A DNA stretch of 64,000 nt from Comamonadaceae bacterium (lineage in GTDB: Bacteria; Pseudomonadota; Gammaproteobacteria; Burkholderiales; Burkholderiaceae_C): contig JAIXRJ010000048.1 of NCBI GenBank assembly GCA_027485235.1, positions 1-64,000 on the forward strand. The letters are read 5' to 3'. Under the pieces are notes generated by a model that worked only from the letters and a program-made list of their open reading frames with translations, searched no databases and had not been told where the DNA came from. A program made the position numbers and the translations under genes. How positions within the stretch are numbered: position 1 is the stretch's first letter; every line of letters begins with the position of its first letter. Shown here piece after piece: positions 18,101 to 25,672 of the stretch.

Positions 18101-21100
18101 CGCGGCGGCGGTGCTGACGGCCGGCGGTGATTTGACGCTGCAGGGCAATGACCGTGCAGCGTCTGTCGAGGCCTTGGGCTTGGGCGGTGCCTGGACTTTG
18201 CAGGGGCGCAATGTGGCCATTGACACACTGGTGTCGGCCCCCTCGGGCCGCGTTGTGGTGCAGGCATCGGGTGCGGCCACCACGGGCGTGACGGTGGGTA
18301 CGGTGGGCAAGGGCCAACTGGATGTGCGCGGGGTGACCCAAAATTTTGGCACCGGCCATGCCTACACACCGGGAGGCTCTGTGGTGCTGGACGGTGGTGC
18401 GGCAGCGGTGACGCTGGGGGCACAGTCGGTGGTGGATCTGAGCGCCCAAGGGGCCGATGCGGGCAGCTTGCAAGTGACGGCGGTCAACACGCAAAACGGT
18501 GCCTTCAACATGCTCGGGCAATTGAAGGGCGCGGCCGAAACTGCCGCGGACAGTGGGCTGGCCCGTGCGCCTTTGCAGGGCAGTTTCAGCCTGGATGTGG
18601 GGCGCATTGAAAATGCGGCGGCCTTTGACGGCTTGAACGACAAATTGAATGCGGCGGGCATGACCGCCTTGCGTGAAGTGCGTGTGCGCCGGGGCGATGT
18701 GACGCTGAGCGCCAGCGGGCGCATGCAGGCGCATGAAATTTCGGTGGCGGTAGACCGGGGCAACTTGACGGTGGCCGGTGAGCTGGATGCCCGTGGTACC
18801 CAAGGCGGACGGATGGCGTTGTATGCCAGCCAGGCGCAGGCTTCGGGCAACCAAGGCCAATTGACATTGGCCGCGACAGCCTTGTTGCGTGCGAATGCGA
18901 CCCAGGCGGCGTTGACCGATGCGGGCTCAACAGGCGACGGTGGTGTGGTGGTGTTGGGCGTGTCCAATGCGGACGGCTTGGCACCGACAGCCACCGACAA
19001 AGGTGCGAGCATTTCCCTGCAAGCGGGCTCGAAGATCGATGTGTCGGGCCTTGGGGCTGGACAAAACGGCACAGTGACCCTCCGCGCGCCCCGCACGGCC
19101 AACGGCAGCGATGTGGCGGTGGCGCAATTCAAGACCACCGTGACGGGCAGCCGCGACACGGTCATCGAGGCGGTCAAGACTTACCAGCTGAGCGGCAGCA
19201 AAAACACCATCACCGAGTTGGCCGATTCAGACAGCAATTTGAATGCGGGCAGTGCCGGCAAGATGGCTGGGGACGCCACCCGCTTCATGCGGGGGCGTAC
19301 GGGCGTGCTGGCACGTTTGCAGGTCCCCGGTGGTCTGCGTTTGACCCCGGGCATCGAGGTGCGCTCTGCCGGTGATTTGACGGTGTCGGTCAACGAGCAG
19401 GCCATCAATGTGTCTGAGCGAGGCTGGGATCTGAACACTTGGCGCATGGAGGGCGAGGCCGGTACCTTGACTTTGCGTGCGCAGGGCGATTTGACTGTGC
19501 GGGGTTCAATCAGCGATGGTTTTGTGAACAATGGCTTGGCCATGCCGCTTTGGTCACTGGACAGCTTGCCCCAATCCTGGAATTTGCGATTGGTGGGGGG
19601 CGCAGATGTGTCGGCTGCCAAACCGACACAGACGGTGCAGGGTTCAGGCGATGTGTCGCTGCTTTATGCCCGGTCGGTGCTCGAAGAAGAAGTGCCGGTG
19701 GCCTTGGTGCGCACAGGCACGGGCAGCATCGACGTGGCGGCGGGCCGCAGCGTGGTGTTGGGCTCGGCGGTCTGGCGTGACCCGGATGGTGATACAACGC
19801 TGGACCGCAGCTATGGTGCCGCTGTTTACACCGCCGGTCATGCGCGCGATTTGACGGGCAGTGGCTTTGCCTTGCCACAAAACGAACGCAATTCGGTGTA
19901 CGGCGAGAATTCGCTGACACCCGCCGCATTTGGCCACCAAGGTGGCGCGATTCGCATCGAGGCTGGGCAAGATGTGCAAGGCGCTGTGGTGCCGCAGTTG
20001 GTCAACGATTGGTTGTTCCGACAGGGCAACAGCCGTTTGGCGGCCGATGGGGTGACGCGGGTGTTTGACGGTGCGAACACCGCCTGGTGGGCGCGCCCTG
20101 ACTATTTGGGCACGGGCATTGCCACCTTGGCTGGCGGTGATGTGCAGATCCGTGCAGGTGGCTCGGTGCAAGACGTGCTGGCCAGTGTGGCCACCAATGC
20201 GTACATGACGGCCGGGCCAGATGGCGTGGTGGAGGCCAGCCGCTTGGTGGAGCAAGGCGGTGGCGATTTGCAGGTGCAGGCGGGCCTAAATATCTTGGGC
20301 GGTCAGTTCTACGCCCAAAAGGGCAGATTGACGCTGCGTGCCGGGCAAAACATTGCAGCCGGTGGCATCAAAGGATTTGACTTGATGGCGCCCGAACAGC
20401 TGGACGCCAATGGGGATGCGGTGGATGTGTACACCGCCCTCCAGCCCGTGCTGGCTTTGGGTGTTGGCACGGCGGATGTGACGGCCGGGCGCAGTGTGGG
20501 CATCGAGGCCATTTACAACCCGACGCTGGCACGGCAGAACCTGAGCAACCTGAAAGAGGCCACGCAGTCGAGTGCCTTCATGAGTTATGGCGCCAGCAGT
20601 GGTGTGCGCATGACGGCCGTGGGCGGCGGTGTGACGCTGAGCAACAACGGCTTGTTGTTGGCCAACTTGAGCGCTGAATTGCCCAGTTATGACGCTGTGG
20701 GTCAGTTGCTCAATCCGATGTATGTGTTGGCGCCAGGCCAAGTCAAAGCGGTGGCTTTGGGCGGCGATGTGCGGGTGCAAGACGGCATGGGTCTGGCCGC
20801 AGCGGCCATGGGCCAACTGGACTTGATGGCCAAGGGCTCGGTGAGTCTGGCCGCTTATGGCCCCTTGTACAGCGGTGTGGTGATGTTGGACAATGACCCG
20901 TCGGCGGTGTCTGTGCCCACAGCGCCCGTGGTGATGGATTTGCCGCAGATGAATTTGCTGGTGGGGCGGCGCAACAACACCCTCGCCGGTCACATGCCCG
21001 GACAGTTGCATGCGGAAGACACTCAAGTGGTGCGCATTGTGGCACTGGATGGCGATGTGATGGCGGTGGCGCCACCCGCGACGGACCGTTCGTATCAAGC

Positions 21101-22373
21101 CACTCTGTTGTCATTGCCCAAAAAAGCCGAGATTTTGGCGGGGCGCGATGTGCAAAACCTGGGATTTGCGGTGCAACACAACCGCAGCAGCGACGCCACT
21201 TGGGTCAAGGCCGGGCGCGATGTGGTGGACAGCACCGACCCGGACAAGGCAAACCCGGTCAAGCACACCGTGACGGGACCGGGTCTGTTGGGTCTGGTGG
21301 CAGGGCGCGACATCGACTTGGGCAACAGCCAGGGTGTGGTGACACGGGGCAACTTGGACAATGCCTATTTGCCCGAAGGTGGCGCGGCGATCATGGCCCT
21401 GGCCGGTGCCCGTTTGCCCACTGCAGACGCGACGGCCACTCCTGCTGCTCTCGAGAAAAAATCGTCCGCCTTTGTGGGCGATGTGGTGGAGGCGGCCAAA
21501 GATGGCTTGGCGGCCTTTGACCAGGCGATTGCCGAACGTTATGCCGTCAACACCCTCAAGGGCGGCAATATATTGGTGTTTGGCAGCCAGTTCAAAACCG
21601 AGCAGGGCGGGTCTTTGGACTTGATCGCCCCCAAAGGTTCTGTGATTGCGGGATTGGTGAATATTCCACCTTATTTAAGCAAGGCTGCATCTGAGAACGG
21701 CATCTTCACGGTGCGGGGCGGTGAGATTCGGGTGCTGGTGGGGCAGGACTTCATCGTGAACCAAGGCCGCGTCTTCACGCTCGGTGGCGGCGACATCACC
21801 ATGGTTTCGCAGTACGGCAACATCGACGCGGGCCGGGGCAGCAAGACGGCGTCGTCGGCGCCGCCGCCGCTCTTGACCACCGATGCCAGTGGCAACACCA
21901 AGATCGATATTTCGGGCTCCATTTCGGGCTCGGGCATCGCGACGCTCCAAACCTCGGACAAACAAGCGGCCAGTGACGTGGTGGCGTTGGCGCCGCGAGG
22001 CATTTTTGACGCGGGCGATGCGGGTGTGCGCTCGACCGGCAAGGTGCAGATCGATGCGGCCGTGGTGCTGAACTCGGGCAATATTACTGCGACCGGCGGT
22101 GTTGCAGGCGCGGTGGTGGTGGACAGCGGCGCAGCGCCTGCGCCAGCGGCTGCCAGCAACACGACCGCTGCGCCGGAAGCCTCGCGTGCCGCTGCGGCCA
22201 CCGCCGCGCAGAGCCTGACTTTGTCGGTGGATGTGTTGGGCTATGGCACAGAAGCTGCGACCGATGAAGACGGCGACGACGGCGACGACAGCGATGGCAA
22301 GAAGAAAAAGAATAGCAGTGGCAACAAAGGCAATGAACCGGGTGCTGCGGCAAGCAACAAAGCGCCAGGCTGA
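12189..22373 (+). CDS. Giant filamentous haemagglutinin-type TpsA exoprotein
   Basis: 3394 aa. A signal peptide (about 1-32, ending VHAQ) is followed by a TPS domain (about 45-330) with NRTTIDGMLKSNGQ and the hallmark VNPNGIVFSKTA. The long central part is a beta-helix of haemagglutinin-type repeats rich in GxxV/L, GxVxLxA and IDVSG motifs. Around residues 2975-3090 lies a DUF3739-like region (ILAGRDVQNLGF, KAGRDVVDS, LVAGRDIDLGNSQG, GNLDNAYLPEGGA). The C-terminus is an unusual acidic run followed by Lys/Asn/Gly (about 3350-3394). RGD triplets occur near residues 1544 and 2167, possibly by chance. It is expected to be a surface adhesin exported by the TpsB gene immediately upstream. Confidence 0.94.
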   Translation: MSRFAVPCLVLRPTVLALLAAGCLSASLVHAQTLPAGTLPVPAVNWLQKGQRPDYVVNGNAAQVNLKGPATVLNWNSLDVGKDARLTFNMVNNTDRVMNNVTGGAINNRTTIDGMLKSNGQVYIVNPNGIVFSKTATVDVNALVASSLKIDDQSFMDGLLSPSVQAQMQADATLGRLPGAVVVQGVQEGGVLQQAAITAAKNGFIVLAAPTVSNAGKLSAPDGQVALAAGTRVFLAAPSSAAMRGFLVEVGSQDLAALAGQQDFKPSASNEALGSVNVQHGNATLVGRMVNQLGLVSANTSVSLNGSIYLKAQHNAIKRSTESAAEAQVGGQLLLGAGSQNLITPDLQDTATATKSAGYKVSEVQLAGQSIVLESGSLVRAAGGTVSVLAKDNPASSVAVANASRVVMLPGSEIDVSGSAGVQKAMESHVITAELRGGELADNLLLRNSSLRGQKVNLDLRKASTVTVANVQGYVDQQAVTVGEFTATGGAVNISAEGQVQLQAGSQVNVSGGSLDYQAGHVNTTKLSLGGRLYDFETAPANLAYTGLVNLGNSSSNFEAGYRQGMNAGSVSVTAPQLALEGTLQGQVSPGANQRNLAAADAPKGAALTLGVTDFVGRDDRPFLLNKADGMNALDLQGLAKDQGFRSFNLSLQGPVAVQTDLNLPAQTQVRVSTPGDVQWAASVSSPGGSVMASGLSVTVAPAVRFDLAGRWVNDAAGVAQGDGLSAALPAYAIKGGSLSLSGNRVSLGDKVAVDVSGGAWMGSNGKVTAGDAGSISLASRSGLNTLDTALHLGDGLELTGYGLKSGGRLSLTGRHVWVGLDADAARSAQAAGDLALSPEFLKQGGFAALSLTANGNLTVLPGTQLAMGPEQWQLPLDAVQKTSSAMSDVASLAHLPLAGASGVSVRAGSSLSLRASSANLSEAEQALGRVLVGAGVLLALDPGAEASKPSVLNLSATNGVTVDGRLQVPAGQVNVSLDLTLVPSAILVSKDARIDVSGSAARVWVDGTGLATGEVLDAGSIRINGNTGTVRLDGGSVLAVNGGKTERAVQFKSLGVLTDPQVVYSNAGTVDIRSNQGAWLGSTLQAHTGGTAQGGALSVTLDSPVAQAQGEPDRVVQLVNALPGMPVDVNGKAYVPVRDLSASGVTRLAVKSQNQIALGDGLNLAMASSLTLDAPQLVAAAGAQSASLFAPYVSLGNHDARYQGNAGLAADGTASLTVQATTLDLQGQTSTRGFGQVNLQAIGDIRLVGLSPDDVSAPGAAALTGRLDTGHALNLQAQQIYPSTLTQFELVLQADAQASRVSMSGQTGSASPVLSAAGVVTVRADQIEQGGRLMAPQGQIRLLANESVVFTPGSVTSVAGNAATPVLLGRMTNGTDWTYTLANTKELKLTSSYAPNAALGELRLPSKSIAVQAPVVQQQAGAVLDLSGGGQVKTYDFLPGPGGSRDILQNAFAVLPGLNAPVAPLDVYEGTAGLRVGDQVYLSGMPGLMAGHYTLLPGHYALLPGGFAVQAQAGLRDMSAGSNVKNLDGSYTVSGYRSNSTDGRGDTRSSGFRVLPADVIAKSSEFKHYSADDFFQAEAVRKGVSDPALPADAGHLSIQVLAAQSAQMASSLSLQGETRLGAAQGQRGTADVSAANLEVVSYKANHGGNNPGQSVQVLASELVALGAESVLLGGQRTWAADGVHVQASADTLRLNNSAQALQGPEWLLAARNSLEVTGLAQVQATGAVSHSVQPLWLDATDGRQDGALVALSAAKGLTVTREDGLPAAQGRVDLASGALLGATGSAWLDAAVGMRLQGGLNLSRGADLGLSAPQITLGDSAPDVAGVASLKGANLAMLNRLDSLTLRSDGGIGVYGKGSDGVTVGTGSLKRLTVSAPALEGHGQSLTLNADVVTLAGAASGETLDPKPMAGSLTVNAQQVLLGAGRLDVLGFDQVKLSSQGDVVATATDGSLQSTGAVTVSASRLATLDGAAAVLTAGGDLTLQGNDRAASVEALGLGGAWTLQGRNVAIDTLVSAPSGRVVVQASGAATTGVTVGTVGKGQLDVRGVTQNFGTGHAYTPGGSVVLDGGAAAVTLGAQSVVDLSAQGADAGSLQVTAVNTQNGAFNMLGQLKGAAETAADSGLARAPLQGSFSLDVGRIENAAAFDGLNDKLNAAGMTALREVRVRRGDVTLSASGRMQAHEISVAVDRGNLTVAGELDARGTQGGRMALYASQAQASGNQGQLTLAATALLRANATQAALTDAGSTGDGGVVVLGVSNADGLAPTATDKGASISLQAGSKIDVSGLGAGQNGTVTLRAPRTANGSDVAVAQFKTTVTGSRDTVIEAVKTYQLSGSKNTITELADSDSNLNAGSAGKMAGDATRFMRGRTGVLARLQVPGGLRLTPGIEVRSAGDLTVSVNEQAINVSERGWDLNTWRMEGEAGTLTLRAQGDLTVRGSISDGFVNNGLAMPLWSLDSLPQSWNLRLVGGADVSAAKPTQTVQGSGDVSLLYARSVLEEEVPVALVRTGTGSIDVAAGRSVVLGSAVWRDPDGDTTLDRSYGAAVYTAGHARDLTGSGFALPQNERNSVYGENSLTPAAFGHQGGAIRIEAGQDVQGAVVPQLVNDWLFRQGNSRLAADGVTRVFDGANTAWWARPDYLGTGIATLAGGDVQIRAGGSVQDVLASVATNAYMTAGPDGVVEASRLVEQGGGDLQVQAGLNILGGQFYAQKGRLTLRAGQNIAAGGIKGFDLMAPEQLDANGDAVDVYTALQPVLALGVGTADVTAGRSVGIEAIYNPTLARQNLSNLKEATQSSAFMSYGASSGVRMTAVGGGVTLSNNGLLLANLSAELPSYDAVGQLLNPMYVLAPGQVKAVALGGDVRVQDGMGLAAAAMGQLDLMAKGSVSLAAYGPLYSGVVMLDNDPSAVSVPTAPVVMDLPQMNLLVGRRNNTLAGHMPGQLHAEDTQVVRIVALDGDVMAVAPPATDRSYQATLLSLPKKAEILAGRDVQNLGFAVQHNRSSDATWVKAGRDVVDSTDPDKANPVKHTVTGPGLLGLVAGRDIDLGNSQGVVTRGNLDNAYLPEGGAAIMALAGARLPTADATATPAALEKKSSAFVGDVVEAAKDGLAAFDQAIAERYAVNTLKGGNILVFGSQFKTEQGGSLDLIAPKGSVIAGLVNIPPYLSKAASENGIFTVRGGEIRVLVGQDFIVNQGRVFTLGGGDITMVSQYGNIDAGRGSKTASSAPPPLLTTDASGNTKIDISGSISGSGIATLQTSDKQAASDVVALAPRGIFDAGDAGVRSTGKVQIDAAVVLNSGNITATGGVAGAVVVDSGAAPAPAAASNTTAAPEASRAAAATAAQSLTLSVDVLGYGTEAATDEDGDDGDDSDGKKKKNSSGNKGNEPGAAASNKAPG

Positions 22374-22423
22374 TGGGCGCCAAGATGAATTTTTTGAATG
22401 CAACTTTTGGGTGGTGAACAGAT

Positions 22424-24142
22424 ATGAAATTACTGAAATTGGGCATTTCGGCCTTGGTGGCCTCGGTTTTGCTGCTGCCTTTGCTGGCCAGCGCAGACGA
22501 TTGGCAGCATGGCAAAAAACTGGTCTTTGACACGAGCGCCACGGGCGTAGAGGTCGACCAAGATGTGAATGTGTTGCCGGTGCTGGTGCGCTTGCACAGC
22601 GGCAACTTCAACTTCTCGGAAGCCAAGCCCGATGGCTCGGATTTGCGCTTTTTTGCGGCCGACAACAAGACGCCCTTGGCTTACCACATTGAAAAATTTG
22701 ACGCGGCCAACGAGTTGGCCGTGGTGTGGGTGAAGTTGCCCAAGCTCAAGGCCAAGTCAACAGGTGATTCGCTGATGCTGCGCTGGGGCAATAAAAACGC
22801 CAAGGCGGCCGATGACAGCAAGGCGGTTTACGACGAGGCGCAGGTGCTGGTGCTGAATTTCTCGGAAGAAGGCGGTGTGAAAGACGCCACAGGCAACGCC
22901 AACCACGCCAAAGAGGCCACGGGTGTGGCGGTGGCCAATGGCCCGATGGGCGGCGCCATGGCTTTCAACGGCGCGGCGCGTGTGGTGGTGCCGGCATCGG
23001 CCAGTTTGTCGCTCAAGCCTTCGACCGGCTGGACGGTGACGGCCTGGGTCAAGCCCGACAGCTTGGACAAAGCCAGTTTGCTGAGCATGGGGGCTTTGAG
23101 TGTGGACCTGGCCGCTGGTGTGCCCACCGTGCGTTTTGGCAGTGCAGTGGCCGCCGCCACGGGCAAACTGCAAGCGGGCATTTGGCAGCATTTGGCGGTG
23201 GTGTACGCCGGTGGCAAGGCGCAGTTCTTTGTGGACGGCAATGCGGCGGGTGAAGCGGCCTTGGCCATGACGGACACCGCTGGCGATGTGGTGTTGGGCA
23301 ATGGTTTGCGCGGCGAACTGGACGCGGTGACGCTGGCCAATGTGCCGCGCTCGGCGGCTTACATCAAGGCGTTTGCGGCCAGCCAGGTGGCCGACAGCCT
23401 GATGCTGGGTTTTGATGCCGGCGCAGCCGCTGAGGCCGAGGTGGCGTATTTTGCGATCTTGATCGGCGCCGTGACGATCGACGGCTGGGTGGTGATTGCC
23501 TTGCTGGGCGTGATGCTGATCTTGAGCATTTGGGTGATGTACGACAAGACGGTGATGCTGTCGCGCTATGTCAAATCGAATGCGGCATTTTTGGCCTATT
23601 ACAAAGAGCATGCGGTGCAAATGTTGCAGCCGGGCAGTGCCGAAGGCGCGGCTTTGAAAAGCATGGCGGCTGTGAAAAACTCGCCTTTGCTCGAAGCCTT
23701 TGAGCTGGGCATGCAAGAGATTGCGCTGCGTTTCAAGATGCAAGACGACAAAGGCCAGGCCCACGGTTTGAGTGCATCGGCGGTGGACTCGGTCCGCGCC
23801 ACGCTGGACGCCATGATGCTGCGCGTGAGCCAGCGTTTGAACAAGGGCATCGTGTTGCTGACGATTTCGATTTCGGGCGGCCCCTTCCTGGGCCTCCTGG
23901 GCACGGTGGTGGGTGTGATGATCACCTTTGCCGCCATTGCGGCGGCGGGTGACGTGAACGTGAACGCGATTGCCCCGGGCATTGCGGCGGCGCTGGTGGC
24001 CACGGTGGCGGGCTTGGCGGTGGCGATTCCGGCGCTGTTTGCCTACAACTGGTTTGCCATCCAGATCAAGAACATCAGCTCGGACCTGGCGGTTTTCTGC
24101 GACGAGTTTCTGACCCGTTCGGCTGAACTGCACAACGATTAA
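22424..24142 (+). CDS. DUF2341/LamG periplasmic domain fused to an ExbB/TolQ proton channel
   Basis: 572 aa. The signal peptide ends LASAD (about 25). Residues 30-150 resemble DUF2341 (LPVLVRLHSGNFNF, DLRFFAADNKTPLAYHIE). Residues 155-310 form a LamG/concanavalin-like jelly roll (MAFNGAARVVVP, WTVTAWVKPDSLDKASLLS, WQHLAVVYAGGKAQFFVDG). Three membrane segments and a cytoplasmic loop (about 345-565) carry the ExbB signature PFLGLLGTVVGVMITFAAIA and GIAAALVATVAGLAVAIPAL. ExbB forms the proton-driven motor with ExbD and TonB. The head would face the periplasm. Start codon is 50 bp after tpsA. Domain calls are from pattern recognition. Confidence 0.88.
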   Translation: MKLLKLGISALVASVLLLPLLASADDWQHGKKLVFDTSATGVEVDQDVNVLPVLVRLHSGNFNFSEAKPDGSDLRFFAADNKTPLAYHIEKFDAANELAVVWVKLPKLKAKSTGDSLMLRWGNKNAKAADDSKAVYDEAQVLVLNFSEEGGVKDATGNANHAKEATGVAVANGPMGGAMAFNGAARVVVPASASLSLKPSTGWTVTAWVKPDSLDKASLLSMGALSVDLAAGVPTVRFGSAVAAATGKLQAGIWQHLAVVYAGGKAQFFVDGNAAGEAALAMTDTAGDVVLGNGLRGELDAVTLANVPRSAAYIKAFAASQVADSLMLGFDAGAAAEAEVAYFAILIGAVTIDGWVVIALLGVMLILSIWVMYDKTVMLSRYVKSNAAFLAYYKEHAVQMLQPGSAEGAALKSMAAVKNSPLLEAFELGMQEIALRFKMQDDKGQAHGLSASAVDSVRATLDAMMLRVSQRLNKGIVLLTISISGGPFLGLLGTVVGVMITFAAIAAAGDVNVNAIAPGIAAALVATVAGLAVAIPALFAYNWFAIQIKNISSDLAVFCDEFLTRSAELHND

Positions 24143-24156
24143 GACAAGGCTTTGCT

Positions 24157-24558
24157 GTGCAAGTTCAAGAAGAAAACGCGCCCTACGACGACATCAACGT
24201 CACGCCGATGCTGGATCTGGCGTACGTGCTTTTGGTGATTTTCATCATCATGACCACGGCGTCGGTGCAGGGCGTGAAGGTGGATTTGCCCAAGACCAAG
24301 GTGATCGACAACCTGGCCAAAAAAGGTGTGAAAGCGGTGACGATTTCGCAGGCGGGTGACATGTATTTGGACACTTACCCGGTCAATGCCGAGCAATTGG
24401 AGCAGCGCTTGAGCGAGATGAAGCGGGCCAACCCGGAGCAGTCGATCGTGGTCAAGGGCGATGCCCGCACGCAGTATGCCAAGGTGATGCAGGTGTTGGA
24501 AATCTTAAAAAGGGTGGACATCACCGACATTGGACTGGCCACGGGCCGGGCCAAATGA
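24157..24558 (+). CDS. ExbD/TolR-family protein, copy 1
   Basis: 133 aa with a GTG start 14 bp after the exbB-like stop. A short cytoplasmic N-terminus precedes a single membrane helix with the essential Asp at residue 20 (INVTPMLDLAYVLLVIFIIM). The periplasmic domain contains LDTYPVNAEQLEQRL and VVKGDARTQYAKVMQVLE. ExbD is the proton-carrying partner of ExbB. It is closely similar to the next gene. Confidence 0.93.
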   Translation: MQVQEENAPYDDINVTPMLDLAYVLLVIFIIMTTASVQGVKVDLPKTKVIDNLAKKGVKAVTISQAGDMYLDTYPVNAEQLEQRLSEMKRANPEQSIVVKGDARTQYAKVMQVLEILKRVDITDIGLATGRAK

Positions 24559-24571
24559 GGCAGGGCAAATC

Positions 24572-24976
24572 ATGAAAGCACAAACCGAAACCAAACCCTA
24601 CGACACGATCAACGTCACGCCGATGTTGGACTTGGCCTATGTGCTTTTGGTGATTTTCATCATCATGACCACCGCTTCGGTGCAGGGCCTGAAGATCAAT
24701 TTGCCCAAGCCCAGCAACAAGCCGAGCACGGTGCAAAAAGAGGTTCGGATCATCCAGATCTTGCCCAACGGCAGCTTGCTGCTGAACGGCGCGCCGATCA
24801 CCTTGCCTGAGCTGAGCACCCGTTTGGCGGCCGCTGTGGCCAAAGACCCGGACGCACCCATCATGGTCAAGGGCGACCCGCAAGCGCATTACGAAAAGGT
24901 GATGGAGATCGTGGACTTGGCGGCCGAACTGAAGATCAGCAACGTGGGCTTGGTGACGGCCCGGATTGGAACCTAA
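24572..24976 (+). CDS. ExbD/TolR-family protein, copy 2
   Basis: 134 aa from ATG 24572, with AGGCAGGG just upstream. Same architecture as copy 1, with the membrane Asp at residue 20 and a periplasmic domain (LLNGAPITLPELSTRL, MVKGDPQAHYEKVMEIVDLA). The two genes share an identical stretch of about 32 bp over the membrane helix, so they are a tandem duplication. Two ExbD copies occur in several Ton-like systems that serve specialised receptors. Confidence 0.93.
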   Translation: MKAQTETKPYDTINVTPMLDLAYVLLVIFIIMTTASVQGLKINLPKPSNKPSTVQKEVRIIQILPNGSLLLNGAPITLPELSTRLAAAVAKDPDAPIMVKGDPQAHYEKVMEIVDLAAELKISNVGLVTARIGT

Positions 24977-24977
24977 G

Positions 24978-25634
24978 GTGAACATCTCGCGTCGCAACAT
25001 GGGCTTGATCGCAGCAGGGGCTGCGGTGCTGGCATTGATGGCTTGGGGGGTGTATTCCTTTGTCTCCAAGGTCGAAGACAAGCCGCGCAAGGCACCCAAG
25101 ATCAGCCTGATCCCGACCACGCCACCGCCGCCACCACCGCCGCCCAAAGAAGAGAAAAAGCCGGAGCCGCCGAAAGACCTGAACAAGCCGCCGCCGATGG
25201 AGCAGCCCAAAATGGCGCCACCGGCACCCTCGGCCGATTTGAAGATGGATGGCCCTGCAGGCGATGGCCCGAGCGCGTTTTCGGCCGGCAAGATCACCAG
25301 CGAAGATTTGTCGAATGTGGGCAAAGGCCCTGCCACATCGGGGGGTGGGAGTGCGTTCAATGCCTTCAGCTTTTACGCCAATCTGATCAAGGGCGAGTTG
25401 CAGCGCCAACTGACGCGCAACAAGGATTTGCGCGAGATGGCCTACAAGGCCGAGGTGCAGGTGTGGGTGAACCGGGACGGCAGCATCGGCCGTTTTGAGC
25501 TGATCAAAGGCACGGACGACAAAGAGCTGGATGCTTTGCTGACCAAAGCCATTGCATCGGCCACGGCGTTCAGCGCTGGCCCGCCCGAGAAAATGCCGCA
25601 GCCGATCCGTTTGCGTATTTCCACGGGCCGCTGA
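24978..25634 (+). CDS. TonB-like energy transducer
   Basis: 218 aa from GTG 24978, directly after the exbD stop with GGA 7 bp upstream; an in-frame TTG at 24966 is an alternative. One N-terminal membrane helix (about residues 9-29) follows RR. Then come a Pro/Lys/Glu-rich spacer (about 42-85, with eight consecutive prolines) and a C-terminal TonB/TolA-type domain (about 125-218; FYANLIKGELQRQL, AEVQVWVNRDGSIGRFEL, ALLTKAIASATAF). TonB passes energy from ExbB/ExbD to an outer-membrane client. The client here is unknown; the neighbouring TpsB and porin are the obvious candidates. Confidence 0.88.
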   Translation: MNISRRNMGLIAAGAAVLALMAWGVYSFVSKVEDKPRKAPKISLIPTTPPPPPPPPKEEKKPEPPKDLNKPPPMEQPKMAPPAPSADLKMDGPAGDGPSAFSAGKITSEDLSNVGKGPATSGGGSAFNAFSFYANLIKGELQRQLTRNKDLREMAYKAEVQVWVNRDGSIGRFELIKGTDDKELDALLTKAIASATAFSAGPPEKMPQPIRLRISTGR

Positions 25635-25672
25635 TGGGCTGCCCAGACTTGAATGAAACAAGGAATGTGATC

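Noticed and set aside
22231-22530. Possible short gene spanning the tpsA-exbB junction
   Set aside because: It overlaps both real genes in another frame and has no recognisable motif.
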